Assembly: GCA_017651265.1 (NCBI GenBank)
Contig: JAGCDO010000026.1
Location: 95,595-159,594 of the forward strand
Length of the DNA stretch: 64,000 bases
Origin: Prevotella sp.
GTDB taxonomy: Bacteria; Bacteroidota; Bacteroidia; Bacteroidales; Bacteroidaceae
Reading direction: 5' to 3'
In this document: positions 43,946-52,009 of the stretch, piece after piece
Position numbering within the stretch: position 1 is the first letter of the stretch
Layout of the letters: each line of letters opens with the position of its first letter
The notes under the pieces: generated by a model
What the model was told of the DNA's origin: nothing
Database searches by the model: none
Seen by the model: only the letters and a program-made list of their open reading frames with translations
Made by a program: the position numbers and the translations under genes

Positions 43946-45754
43946 ATGCAGAACAACAGCCACCTTTCAGTGCTCATCCATGAGCAGGCAAAGAAATACG
44001 GGGAGAAAACAGTGCTGAACTATAGAGAGTTCGGTAGTCTGAAATGGCAGAAAATTTCTTGGAACCAGTTCTCCGAACGTGTCAAGCAGGTGAGTAATGC
44101 CTTGCTGAATATGGGAGTGCGTGTTCAAGAAAACATCGGTGTGTTTTCGCAGAATACCGTGCATTATTTCTATACCGACTTCGGTGCTTTCGGTATCCGT
44201 GCCGTTACCGTACCGCTTTATGCCACCAGTAGTGAACAGCAGATTCAGCATATCGTGGCTGATGCGGAAATCCGTTTCCTTTTTGTGGGCGAGCAGGAAC
44301 AGTATGACAAGGCGCACCGCGTGCTACCTTCCTGTCCTACACTCGAGAAGATCATCGTGTTCGACCGCTCCGTGCGGATGATCAACGGTGATCCCAGTTC
44401 CATCTACTTCGATGACTTCATGCAGCTGGGCGAGAACCTTCCACGACAGTCGGAAGTGGAGATGCTGTGGAAGCAGGCCAGTTGGGATGATATAGCCAAT
44501 ATCCTCTATACCAGTGGTACCACAGGCGACTCGAAAGGAGTTATCCTCACTTACGGACAATATCATGCTGCCTTCGAGGCGAACAACAAATGTGTGCCCG
44601 TGGGAGAGAACGACCGTATCATGAACTTCCTTCCCATCACCCATATCTTTGAACGGGGATGGATCATCCTGTGTCTGACAGAGGGCTCGGAGATTATCGT
44701 CAACACCTATCCGAAGGAGATCCAGCAGTCGTTGAAGGAGATGCATCCTACCTGTATGAGCGCCGTTCCCCGTTTCTGGGAAAAGGTGTATATCGGCGTG
44801 AAGGAGAAAATTGAGAAGGCCAATGCTGTGGAGCGGAAGCTGTTCAACAGGGCTCTTGCCGTAGGTAGGAAGTACCATGCAGAGTTCGTGAGCAAGGGCA
44901 AACGGGCACCGCTGCCGCTGAAGCTGGAGTATGAGACGTTCGACAGGACATTGTTCTCATTAGTGCGTAAGCAACTGGGATTGGAGAAAGGTAATTTCTT
45001 CCCCACAGCAGGTTCGTATGTGTCGGCCGAGGTGGAGGAGTTTACCCATTCGGTGGGCATCTGCATGATTGTGGGATACGGTCTGACGGAGAGTCTGGCT
45101 ACCGTATCATGCGACCATAAGGGAGAGCCTTACACCATCGGTAGTGTAGGTCGTCCTATCGAGGGCATTGAGATACGTATCGGAGAGAATGAGGAGATCC
45201 TGCTGAAGGGTCCGACCATCACCAAGGGATACTACAAGCGCGATGCGCTGAATGCGCAGAGCTTCACCGAGGACGGGTTCTTCAAGACGGGCGATGCAGG
45301 CTATCTCAAAGATGGTGAGCTGTTCCTGAAGGAGCGTATCAAGGAGCTCTTCAAGACCAGTAACGGAAAGTATATCGCACCGCAGATGATCGAGGCTAAG
45401 CTGCTGGTGGACAAGTATATCGAGCAGTTGGCTGTCATAGCCGACCAGCGGAAGTTCGTGTCAGCACTCATCGTTCCTTCGTTTGCTGAACTGGAGGAAT
45501 ATGCCAAGGACAACCGCATCGAGTTCAAGACGCATGAGGACCTCTGTCATAACGAACAGATCATCCAGATGCTTACCGAGCGCATAGAGACCTTACAGCA
45601 GCAACTGGCGAACTACGAGAAGATCAAGCGTTTCGTCCTGCTGCCGAAACCGTTCACCATGGAGTCGGGCGAGCTGACGAACACACTGAAGATCAAACGT
45701 GCCGTGCTGAACAAGAACTATGCCGAGCAGATAGAAGAGATGTATAAGGAGTAA
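43946..45754 (+). CDS. Long-chain fatty acid--CoA ligase (AMP-forming)
   Basis: Activates long fatty acids to acyl-CoA via an acyl-adenylate. 602 residues. The P-loop-like motif is ILYTSGTTGDSKGVILTY, followed by MNFLPITHIFERGW, VGYGLTESLATVS, FKTGDAGYLKDGELFLKERI and TSNGKYIAPQMIE. The long linker with EYETFDRTLFSLVRKQLG is typical of the FadD15-like group. ATG 43946. It is followed 39 bases later by prfB on the same strand. It may feed lipid metabolism, including the acyltransferases at 29580-31414, but this link is only thematic. Confidence 0.92.
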   Translation: MQNNSHLSVLIHEQAKKYGEKTVLNYREFGSLKWQKISWNQFSERVKQVSNALLNMGVRVQENIGVFSQNTVHYFYTDFGAFGIRAVTVPLYATSSEQQIQHIVADAEIRFLFVGEQEQYDKAHRVLPSCPTLEKIIVFDRSVRMINGDPSSIYFDDFMQLGENLPRQSEVEMLWKQASWDDIANILYTSGTTGDSKGVILTYGQYHAAFEANNKCVPVGENDRIMNFLPITHIFERGWIILCLTEGSEIIVNTYPKEIQQSLKEMHPTCMSAVPRFWEKVYIGVKEKIEKANAVERKLFNRALAVGRKYHAEFVSKGKRAPLPLKLEYETFDRTLFSLVRKQLGLEKGNFFPTAGSYVSAEVEEFTHSVGICMIVGYGLTESLATVSCDHKGEPYTIGSVGRPIEGIEIRIGENEEILLKGPTITKGYYKRDALNAQSFTEDGFFKTGDAGYLKDGELFLKERIKELFKTSNGKYIAPQMIEAKLLVDKYIEQLAVIADQRKFVSALIVPSFAELEEYAKDNRIEFKTHEDLCHNEQIIQMLTERIETLQQQLANYEKIKRFVLLPKPFTMESGELTNTLKIKRAVLNKNYAEQIEEMYKE

Positions 45755-45793
45755 GAACCGTATATCGCCTCAGGTGAGGCAATCAGATGATAT

Positions 45794-46912
45794 ATGATCA
45801 CACAAGACCAATTGAAGGATGTCCTCAAACGCGCAGATGATCTGTACCGCTATCTGGACATCGATAGGAAAAAGATAGAATTTGAGGAGGAAGACCTGCG
45901 TACACAGGCTCCCGACTTCTGGGAAGACCCCAAGCGGGCGCAGATCCAGATGAAGAAGGTAAAGGACATCAAGCGATGGCTGGATGGCTATCAGGAGGTG
46001 CGTACCTTGGCCGACGAGCTGCAGCTGGCCTATGATTTCTACCATGATGAGATGGTGACCGAGCAGGAGGTGGATGACGACTATGCCAAAGCCATTGCAG
46101 CCATCGAGGATCTGGAACTGAAGAACATGCTCCGCCAGAAAGAGGATCCGATGGACTGCGTGATGAAGATCAACTCGGGTGCCGGCGGTACAGAGAGTCA
46201 GGACTGGGCCTCGATGCTGATGCGTATGTATATGCGCTGGGCTGAGGCTCATGGACATAAGGTGACAATCAGTAACCTGCAGGATGGTGACGAAGCGGGC
46301 ATCAAGAGTGTAACCATGGAGATTGAGGGTGGCGAATATGCTTACGGATACCTGAAAAGCGAGAATGGGGTGCACCGTCTAGTGCGTGTTTCGCCGTTCA
46401 ATGCTCAGGGCAAGCGAATGACGAGTTTCGCATCCGTCTTTGTGAGTCCGCTGGTTGACGATACGATTGAGGTGTATGTGGATCCTGCCAAACTCTCGTG
46501 GGATACCTTCCGCAGCTCAGGTGCAGGAGGTCAGAACGTGAACAAAGTGGAGTCGGGTGTCCGTCTGCGCTACTGGTACACAGATCCTGACACAGGTGAG
46601 GAAGAGGAGATCCTGATCGAGAATACGGAGACACGCGACCAGCCAAAGAACAAGGAACGGGCCATGACCTTGCTGAAGTCGCAACTCTACGACCGTGCCA
46701 TGAAGAAACGTCTGGAGGCGCAGGCGAAGATCGAGGCCGGGAAGAAAAAGATAGAGTGGGGCAGTCAGATACGCAGTTATGTGTTTGACGACCGACGGGT
46801 GAAAGATCATCGTACAAACTACCAGACCACGGATGTGGATGGGGTGATGAACGGAAAGCTCGACGGGTTCATCAAGGCCTATCTGATGGAGTTCCCAGTA
46901 AACGAGGAATGA
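45794..46912 (+). CDS. prfB: Peptide chain release factor 2, without programmed frameshift
   Basis: Releases finished proteins at UGA and UAA. 372 residues in one frame from ATG 45794. RVSPFNAQGKR holds the stop-reading SPF tripeptide and SSGAGGQNVNKVES the GGQ motif. In most bacteria the start of prfB contains an in-frame UGA crossed by +1 frameshift near the YL-D junction. Here that spot reads YRYLDID with plain codons (CTG GAC), with no TGA and no upstream AGGGGG. The autoregulatory shift is therefore absent. Confidence 0.95.
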   Translation: MITQDQLKDVLKRADDLYRYLDIDRKKIEFEEEDLRTQAPDFWEDPKRAQIQMKKVKDIKRWLDGYQEVRTLADELQLAYDFYHDEMVTEQEVDDDYAKAIAAIEDLELKNMLRQKEDPMDCVMKINSGAGGTESQDWASMLMRMYMRWAEAHGHKVTISNLQDGDEAGIKSVTMEIEGGEYAYGYLKSENGVHRLVRVSPFNAQGKRMTSFASVFVSPLVDDTIEVYVDPAKLSWDTFRSSGAGGQNVNKVESGVRLRYWYTDPDTGEEEEILIENTETRDQPKNKERAMTLLKSQLYDRAMKKRLEAQAKIEAGKKKIEWGSQIRSYVFDDRRVKDHRTNYQTTDVDGVMNGKLDGFIKAYLMEFPVNEE

Positions 46913-46985
46913 GGAGGGTGCTCGTTATTTCGTAATCCCGTAATCCCGTTATTACGATGTTACGAGATTATCAAGTAGTAATCAT

Positions 46986-47020
46986 AAAGTTCAAAGTTCA
47001 AAGATCAAAGTTCAAAGTTA
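46986..47020. repeat. TTCAAAGT tandem repeat before a small membrane protein
   Basis: AAAGTTCAAAGTTCAAAGAT and further units end 13 bases before the ATG at 47034. The 120-bp gap after prfB also contains CGTAATCCCGTAATCCCG. Confidence 0.75.
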
Positions 47021-47033
47021 AATATAAAGTAAT

Positions 47034-47177
47034 ATGAGTCAGAAAAGAAAAGTGCAACGTGCACGCCATGAGGCTGAAGTTGCAAAAAAGGGTAAGGATG
47101 TTGTTATGTGGATCATCATCGCACTGATTGTCTTTGCGCTGATCTTCTTAGTGATCAACACCGTTGCCATGATGTAA
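47034..47177 (+). CDS. Small single-pass membrane protein (47 residues)
   Basis: Starts at ATG 47034 and encodes MSQKRKVQRARHEAEVAKKG, a short basic cytoplasmic segment, then one membrane helix VVMWIIIALIVFALIFLVIN and a TVAMM end. The charge bias puts the N-terminus inside the cell. Its TAA shares a base with the ATG of the CYTH gene (TAATG), which points to coupled translation and a real gene. I do not recognise the family; tiny proteins of this form accompany prfB in some Bacteroidota. Function unknown. Confidence 0.7.
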   Translation: MSQKRKVQRARHEAEVAKKGKDVVMWIIIALIVFALIFLVINTVAMM

Positions 47178-47695
47178 TGAGCGGTTTCGAAATCGAACGT
47201 AAATTCCTTGTTCGAGGAGAGGACTACCGCTCAGCAGCTACCAGTAGCATCCGTATCAAACAGGGGTATATATGTAGTCGCGGACGGACAGTCAGGGTGC
47301 GACTATGTGACCACTGTGGCTACCTTACCATCAAAGGACCGGCGGATGCGTCGGGCATCAAGCGGTATGAGTTCGAGAAAGAAATCACGCTGGACGAGGC
47401 AGAAGAGCTGTTCAAGCTTTGTGAGCCGGGAATCATCGATAAGACACGCTATCTGGTGAAAAGCACCGATGGCGTTCACACCTTCGAGGTGGATGAGTTC
47501 TATGGCGACAATGCCGGACTGGTGATGGCTGAGGTGGAACTGGGAAGTGTGGAGGAATCGTTCGAGAAACCAGATTTCATCGGTGATGAGGTGACAGGCG
47601 ACCGCCGTTTCCACAACTCGCACCTCCGTCAGTTTCCTTTCATCCTCTGGCGCGGAACCATACCCAAAGCGTTCCGACACCTAACATTAGAGTAG
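47177..47695 (+). CDS. CYTH domain protein (triphosphate tunnel metalloenzyme)
   Basis: 172 residues. The N-terminal FEIERKFLVRG carries the ExExK motif of CYTH proteins, and the eight-strand tunnel is seen as IRIKQGYICSRGRTVRVRL, YLTIKGPADASGIKRYEFE and FEVDEFYGDNAGLVMAEVEL. Family members hydrolyse tripolyphosphate, thiamine triphosphate or make cAMP; tripolyphosphatase is the commonest in short bacterial forms. ATG 47177 is chosen from the TAATG overlap with the small membrane gene. The 3' end overlaps the VanZ-like gene tail to tail by 56 bp. Confidence 0.85.
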   Translation: MSGFEIERKFLVRGEDYRSAATSSIRIKQGYICSRGRTVRVRLCDHCGYLTIKGPADASGIKRYEFEKEITLDEAEELFKLCEPGIIDKTRYLVKSTDGVHTFEVDEFYGDNAGLVMAEVELGSVEESFEKPDFIGDEVTGDRRFHNSHLRQFPFILWRGTIPKAFRHLTLE

Positions 47696-48050
47696 TACCG
47701 GTGGCGTTGGCCAGGAAGTCGAGCCAATCACCGCTCCTCATGCCACCTGTGCAATAGGTTTGGGCCAGTTCTATCAGACCGCCCATGATGATCGGGGCGA
47801 GCCATCCCCAACAGATGAGTTTGCGCCAACTGAAGGTGCTTGACTGTTGTTTGCGGGGATGACGGCGTAGGTACTCGGTCCAGATTACACCGCAGGTGAA
47901 GAAATACAGGGCTATGTGTGTCCACTTGTCAATGAAGCGGACATGTTTCAACGGGATCTCTGGTATGGGCATCAGACAGACCACCCATATTGCCACTATG
48001 CACAAACAGGAGAAAGGGTACTTTCTGATGTATTGAAGGATGTATCTCAT
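47640..48050 (-). CDS. VanZ-like membrane protein
   Basis: 136 residues with four membrane segments: FSCLCIVAIWVVCLMPIPEI, KWTHIALYFFTCGVIW, LICWGWLAPIIMGGLIELAQ and FLANATGTTLMLGVGTLWVW. DKWTHIALYF and ELAQTYCTGGMRSGDWLDFL match VanZ family core motifs (the family includes teicoplanin-resistance VanZ, but most members are unlinked to it). I chose ATG 48050. The -7 box TACCTTTG at 48055-48062 ends only four bases before it, so the mRNA should be leaderless or nearly so. The last 56 bases overlap the CYTH gene. Confidence 0.8.
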   Translation of the reverse strand: MRYILQYIRKYPFSCLCIVAIWVVCLMPIPEIPLKHVRFIDKWTHIALYFFTCGVIWTEYLRRHPRKQQSSTFSWRKLICWGWLAPIIMGGLIELAQTYCTGGMRSGDWLDFLANATGTTLMLGVGTLWVWFRARG

Positions 48051-48054
48051 GGTG

Positions 48055-48062
48055 CAAAGGTA
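48055..48062 (-). promoter_or_regulatory. Promoter of the VanZ-like gene, giving a leaderless mRNA
   Basis: On the minus strand TACCTTTG ends four bases before the ATG (sequence TACCTTTGCACCATG). With the usual 5-8 bases to the transcription start, the start falls at or next to the ATG. Confidence 0.65.
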
Positions 48063-48115
48063 CGAATAAACGAAAACAATGCAAAGAAAAACGGCCGACA
48101 AATTAGGACAAAAAG

Positions 48116-49480
48116 ATGTCAAACAGTTTAGAAAGAGGTAATTTCGGAACCAAATTAGGAGTAATCCTTGCCACGGCAGGCGGTGCTGTTGGCTTGGGAA
48201 ACGTATGGCGCTTTCCATACGTGACAGGTCAGAACGGTGGTGCGGCCTTCATCATCATCTACTTCCTCTGTGTCTTGATCATGGGTGTCCCCGTGATGCT
48301 TTGTGAGTTCCTCATTGGCAGGCACGCTCAAACCAATACGGCTCGTGCCTATTCTAAACTGGCCAATGGTACACCTTGGAAATGGGTGGGTTACATGGGA
48401 GTGCTCACTGCGGCACTGATCATCGGCTATTACGGGGTGGTTTCTGGTTGGACCCTGCAGTATGTGCTGGCATCGGTCACGGGTCAGCTCCACGGAACAC
48501 CTGATGATTTCCGTGCCTATTTCTCAGAGTTCTCAACCAATCCCATCAAACCCATTATCTGGATGGCCCTTCTGGTGGGAATGACGCATTATGTTATTGT
48601 ACATGGTATAGAAGACGGGATAGAAAAGGCGTCGAAGATCATGATGCCCCTGCTGTTCCTTCTTCTCTTGGTACTGGTGGGCTGTTCTTTGATGTTGCCT
48701 GGTGCTATGGATGGCGTGGAGTTCTTGCTGAAGCCCGACTTTTCGAAGGTAACGGGTAAGACTTTCCTCGAAGCGCTGGGACAATCGTTCTTCTCGCTGA
48801 GCATTGCGATGGGGTGTCTCTGTACCTATGCCAGCTATTTCAAACGGGAAACGAACCTGGTGGGTACTGCCTTCCAGATCTCTATCATCGATACGTTCGT
48901 GGCCATTCTGGCAGGACTGATGATCTTCCCTGCTGCCATGTCGGTAGGGGTGCAGCCCGATAGCGGTCCGTCGCTGATCTTCATCACGCTGCCTAACGTC
49001 TTTGAACAGGCCTTCGGTTCGATGCCTGTGGTGCAGTATGTTGTTTCCCTGGCTTTCTACATCCTTTTGTCGATTGCCGCCCTCACCTCGAATATCTCGC
49101 TGCATGAGGTATCGACATCATTCCTTAGTGAGGAGTTGCGTATAGGTCGGCGGAAGGCGGCAACGTTTGTGTCGCTGATGTGTGTCATCGTCGGTGCTTT
49201 CTGCTCGCTGTCGTTAGGTGGCTGGGAATGGGCAAAGCTGTTCGGCATGCCTTTCTTCGACCTCTTCGACTGGTTCACGGCGAATATCTGTCTGCCGTTG
49301 GGCGGCTTCTTCACCTGTCTGTTTATCGGCTGGTATGTGGAACATAAGATTATCCATGATGAGATCACCAACTGGGGAACAAGCAATTATCACTTCTTCC
49401 ATCTGTTTGTCTTCGTGGTGAAGTATATCTGTCCGTTGTTCATCCTCTTTATTTTCTTGCATCAGCTGGGATGGGTGTAG
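48116..49480 (+). CDS. NSS-family sodium-dependent transporter, copy 1
   Basis: 454-residue symporter of the LeuT type for amino acids or related solutes. The N-terminal GTKLGVILATAGGAVGLGNV and WRFPYVTGQNGGAAF form TM1, with the sodium-binding unwound stretch. About 11-12 hydrophobic segments follow. The bound substrate is not predictable. ATG 48116. A homologue follows 33 bases after its stop, so the two are a tandem duplication that has diverged. Confidence 0.93.
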   Translation: MSNSLERGNFGTKLGVILATAGGAVGLGNVWRFPYVTGQNGGAAFIIIYFLCVLIMGVPVMLCEFLIGRHAQTNTARAYSKLANGTPWKWVGYMGVLTAALIIGYYGVVSGWTLQYVLASVTGQLHGTPDDFRAYFSEFSTNPIKPIIWMALLVGMTHYVIVHGIEDGIEKASKIMMPLLFLLLLVLVGCSLMLPGAMDGVEFLLKPDFSKVTGKTFLEALGQSFFSLSIAMGCLCTYASYFKRETNLVGTAFQISIIDTFVAILAGLMIFPAAMSVGVQPDSGPSLIFITLPNVFEQAFGSMPVVQYVVSLAFYILLSIAALTSNISLHEVSTSFLSEELRIGRRKAATFVSLMCVIVGAFCSLSLGGWEWAKLFGMPFFDLFDWFTANICLPLGGFFTCLFIGWYVEHKIIHDEITNWGTSNYHFFHLFVFVVKYICPLFILFIFLHQLGWV

Positions 49481-49481
49481 A

Positions 49482-49508
49482 TAGTTGACAGTTGATAATT
49501 GACAGTTA
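49482..49508. repeat. TTGACAGTTGATAATTGACA repeat between the two NSS genes
   Basis: The repeat fills nearly the whole gap between the NSS stop and the next ATG at 49514 and contains in-frame TTG codons that could start translation. Confidence 0.75.
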
Positions 49509-49513
49509 AGAGA

Positions 49514-50869
49514 ATGGAAGGACGTGGTTCATTTGCTTCAAGGATAGGTATCGTGCTGGCCACAGCTGGTTCTGCCGTCGGACTGGGGAATATCTGGCGT
49601 TTCCCATACATGACGGGGCAGAACGGGGGTGCTGCTTTCATCCTTCTCTATTTCTGTTGCGTCTTTCTTTTGGGCATACCTGGGATGATCAGTGAGTTCA
49701 TCGTGGGTCGTCATGGCGAAACAAATGCAGCACGGGCATACGATATTCTTTCCAGAGGGAAACCGTGGAAGCTGGTGGGCTACTTAGGAATCCTCACTTC
49801 TACCATCATCCTGGGCTTCTATGCCGTGGTGGCTGGTTGGTGCTTAGAGTACCTCTTTGCTTCTGTCATGGGGAAGATACAGGGGGATGCCGACTATGTG
49901 CAGCAGTATTTCCAGACGTTCTCCAGTAATCCCATCAAACCCTGTCTGTGGGCAGTGGCCTTTATCCTGATTACACATATCGTCGTGGTGCGAGGCATCC
50001 GTAATGGTATTGAGCGGGCTTCAAAACTGCTCATGCCCACTTTGCTCATCCTACTGGTCATCATTGTTATAGCCTCCTGTCTGCTGCCAGGTGCCGATAA
50101 GGGAATAGAGTTCCTGTTGAAACCTGATTTCTCGAAACTCAGTGGTAGCGTGTTCCTCGAGGCCTTAGGACAGGCGTTCTTCTCGTTAAGTCTGGGAACG
50201 GCATGTCTGTGTACCTATGCTTCCTACTTCAACAAAGATACTTATCTGGCGGGTTCGGCAGTGCAGATTGCCCTGATCGATTCTATGATAGCGGTGATGG
50301 CAGGACTGATGATTTTCCCTGCTGCCTTCTCCGTGGGAGTGACACCCGATGCTGGTCCGTCGCTCATCTTCATCACCTTACCCAACGTGTTCCAGCAGGC
50401 TTTTGCAGGTATTCCGACCATAGGCTACGCCATCTCGGTGATGTTCTATGCCCTGCTGGTGTTTGCTGCTCTCACCTCCACCATCTCCATGCACGAGATA
50501 GGTACGGCGTTCTTTACCGAAGAACTGCATACAAGGCGCAGCAGGTCGGCATGGATTGTCACAACGGTATGTAGCTTGATTGCTGTCTTCTGTGCGCTAT
50601 CAATCGGTGCTTGTCCGAGTATCCGATTGTTAGGAACCGACTTGCTCGACTTCTGCGACCGTCTCACGGCTCAGTATCTGTTGCCGGCAGGAGCTTTTTT
50701 AACCAGTCTGTTCATCGGTTGGTACGTACCGCGAAAAGTGGTGCAAGAGGAGTACACCAACAAGGGAAGACTTCGCGGTACCTTCTTCCCTGTCTATCTC
50801 TTCATCGTCAGGTTCGTCTGTCCGTTATGCATCCTTCTGGTGTTCCTCCACCAGCTGGGCGTCATCTGA
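49514..50869 (+). CDS. NSS-family sodium-dependent transporter, copy 2
   Basis: 451 residues from ATG 49514; a TTG at 49499 inside the repeat gives an alternative start with MTVKR in front. FASRIGIVLATAGSAVGLGN and IWRFPYMTGQNGGAAF again mark TM1. Many blocks match copy 1 closely (e.g. KGIEFLLKPDFSKLSGSVFL against DGVEFLLKPDFSKVTGKTFL), so the copies share an ancestor. Different solutes for each are likely but not shown. It ends 30 bases before the HhH gene. Confidence 0.93.
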   Translation: MEGRGSFASRIGIVLATAGSAVGLGNIWRFPYMTGQNGGAAFILLYFCCVFLLGIPGMISEFIVGRHGETNAARAYDILSRGKPWKLVGYLGILTSTIILGFYAVVAGWCLEYLFASVMGKIQGDADYVQQYFQTFSSNPIKPCLWAVAFILITHIVVVRGIRNGIERASKLLMPTLLILLVIIVIASCLLPGADKGIEFLLKPDFSKLSGSVFLEALGQAFFSLSLGTACLCTYASYFNKDTYLAGSAVQIALIDSMIAVMAGLMIFPAAFSVGVTPDAGPSLIFITLPNVFQQAFAGIPTIGYAISVMFYALLVFAALTSTISMHEIGTAFFTEELHTRRSRSAWIVTTVCSLIAVFCALSIGACPSIRLLGTDLLDFCDRLTAQYLLPAGAFLTSLFIGWYVPRKVVQEEYTNKGRLRGTFFPVYLFIVRFVCPLCILLVFLHQLGVI

Positions 50870-50899
50870 ACAGTCCTTCACCCTTAAATCCTTAACACT

Positions 50900-51838
50900 A
50901 TGAAATGGAAAGAGTTTTTTTATCTACAGAAATCCGATCGTCAGGTCATCTTAGTACTCCTGTCGGTCATCATCGTGGCGTTCACCTTATTATATATATT
51001 AGGAGGGCGTAAGACAACAGGAACACCTACTAATTCCCAGACAACTGAAAAGAAACAGTCGGCCACAGGTTATTCTTCATCGGGGCAACGCCGTCAGAAC
51101 AATCCAACGGAGCTGTTCCCCTTTGATCCCAACACAGCTGACAGTACGCAGTTGTTGAGATTAGGACTGTCGTCATGGCAGGTGAAGAACATCTATCGCT
51201 ATAGGGAAAGTGGAGGCGTGTATAGTCGACCGTCGGACTTCGCCCGTCTGTATGGTCTGACCGTGAAGCAATATCGTATGCTGGAGCCCTATATCCGCAT
51301 CTCGCCCGACTACCTTCCGGCGTCCACGCTTTTTTCTAAGGAGGATCATCGTAGATCAACCTCTCAACCCTCATACCACACGTATGATTCGAACGAGGGC
51401 CCATCGTCAAATAGTAGTCCTGTTACTAAGTATTCACCTAAGTTGTCACCAGGTGAAACCATCGTATTAAACATGGCCGATACTACTGAACTGAAACGTG
51501 TTCCTGGTATTGGCAGCTATTTCGCCCGCGCCATTATGCGCTATGGTATACGACTTGGTGGATATAGTAGGGTAGAGCAGTTACGTGAGATCAACGGATT
51601 TCCCGAACAGGCGCTACCGTATTTTACTATCGAGAACTCTAGGGTAAGACAGCTGAATGTCAACCAGCTCACGCTCGAAGAGTTACGTCGCCACCCTTAC
51701 ATCAATTTCTATCAGGCTCGTGCCATTCTCGACTACCGTCGCCTGCACGGTCCTTTGAAACGTCTTGATGATCTTAAACTATTGAAGGAGTTCCCGCCAG
51801 AGGCCATCAAGCAACTGGAGCCCTACGTTTGTTTCTAA
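50900..51838 (+). CDS. Membrane-anchored helix-hairpin-helix (ComEA-like) protein
   Basis: 312 residues. An N-terminal membrane anchor (QVILVLLSVIIVAFTLLYIL, ~16-35) is followed by a Ser/Thr-rich linker and three HhH domains: FDPNTADSTQLLRLGLSSWQ, NMADTTELKRVPGIGSYFAR and NVNQLTLEELRRHPYINFYQ. Only the middle one has the full PGIG hairpin. ComEA-type proteins bind DNA outside the inner membrane in transformation; here three domains instead of one make the exact role uncertain. ATG 50900. It is the last gene before the operator-like region of the efflux operon. Confidence 0.8.
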   Translation: MKWKEFFYLQKSDRQVILVLLSVIIVAFTLLYILGGRKTTGTPTNSQTTEKKQSATGYSSSGQRRQNNPTELFPFDPNTADSTQLLRLGLSSWQVKNIYRYRESGGVYSRPSDFARLYGLTVKQYRMLEPYIRISPDYLPASTLFSKEDHRRSTSQPSYHTYDSNEGPSSNSSPVTKYSPKLSPGETIVLNMADTTELKRVPGIGSYFARAIMRYGIRLGGYSRVEQLREINGFPEQALPYFTIENSRVRQLNVNQLTLEELRRHPYINFYQARAILDYRRLHGPLKRLDDLKLLKEFPPEAIKQLEPYVCF

Positions 51839-51868
51839 TAGTCTTTCTTTAAAACAGAAGGTACTAAA

Positions 51869-51910
51869 ATGTCCGTTTTCGGACATCATGAGTGTCCGGA
51901 AATGGACACT
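51869..51910 (+). promoter_or_regulatory. Two palindromic upstream activator-like sites
   Basis: ATGTCCGTTTTCGGACAT (51869-51886) and AGTGTCCGGAAATGGACACT (51891-51910) share TGTCC/GGACA half-sites. Their centres are 23 bp apart, about two helical turns. They lie about 65-105 bp before the expected transcription start of the efflux operon, as enhancer sites for NtrC-type activators do. Confidence 0.65.
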
Positions 51911-51950
51911 CCGCTTTATGCAATTGTTGATTATCAAGCACTTACGTGTT

Positions 51951-51965
51951 TGGCACGGTTTTGGC
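51951..51965 (+). promoter_or_regulatory. Sigma-54-like promoter of the efflux operon
   Basis: TGGCACGGTTTTGGC has the -24 TGGCAC and a -12 TGGC, one base off TTGC. The invariant GG (51952-51953) and GC (51964-51965) are exactly 10 bases apart. It lies 44 bases before the ATG at 52010. An NtrC-type regulator is encoded just downstream of the operon. Confidence 0.65.
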
Positions 51966-52009
51966 ATGGTATAAGGTAAAAAGATTCACAATAGATATGA
52001 GATTAAGAA

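Noticed and set aside
47640-48050. Teicoplanin resistance gene vanZ
   Set aside because: Only the broad VanZ family motif is present; no van cluster is nearby, so no resistance role is claimed.
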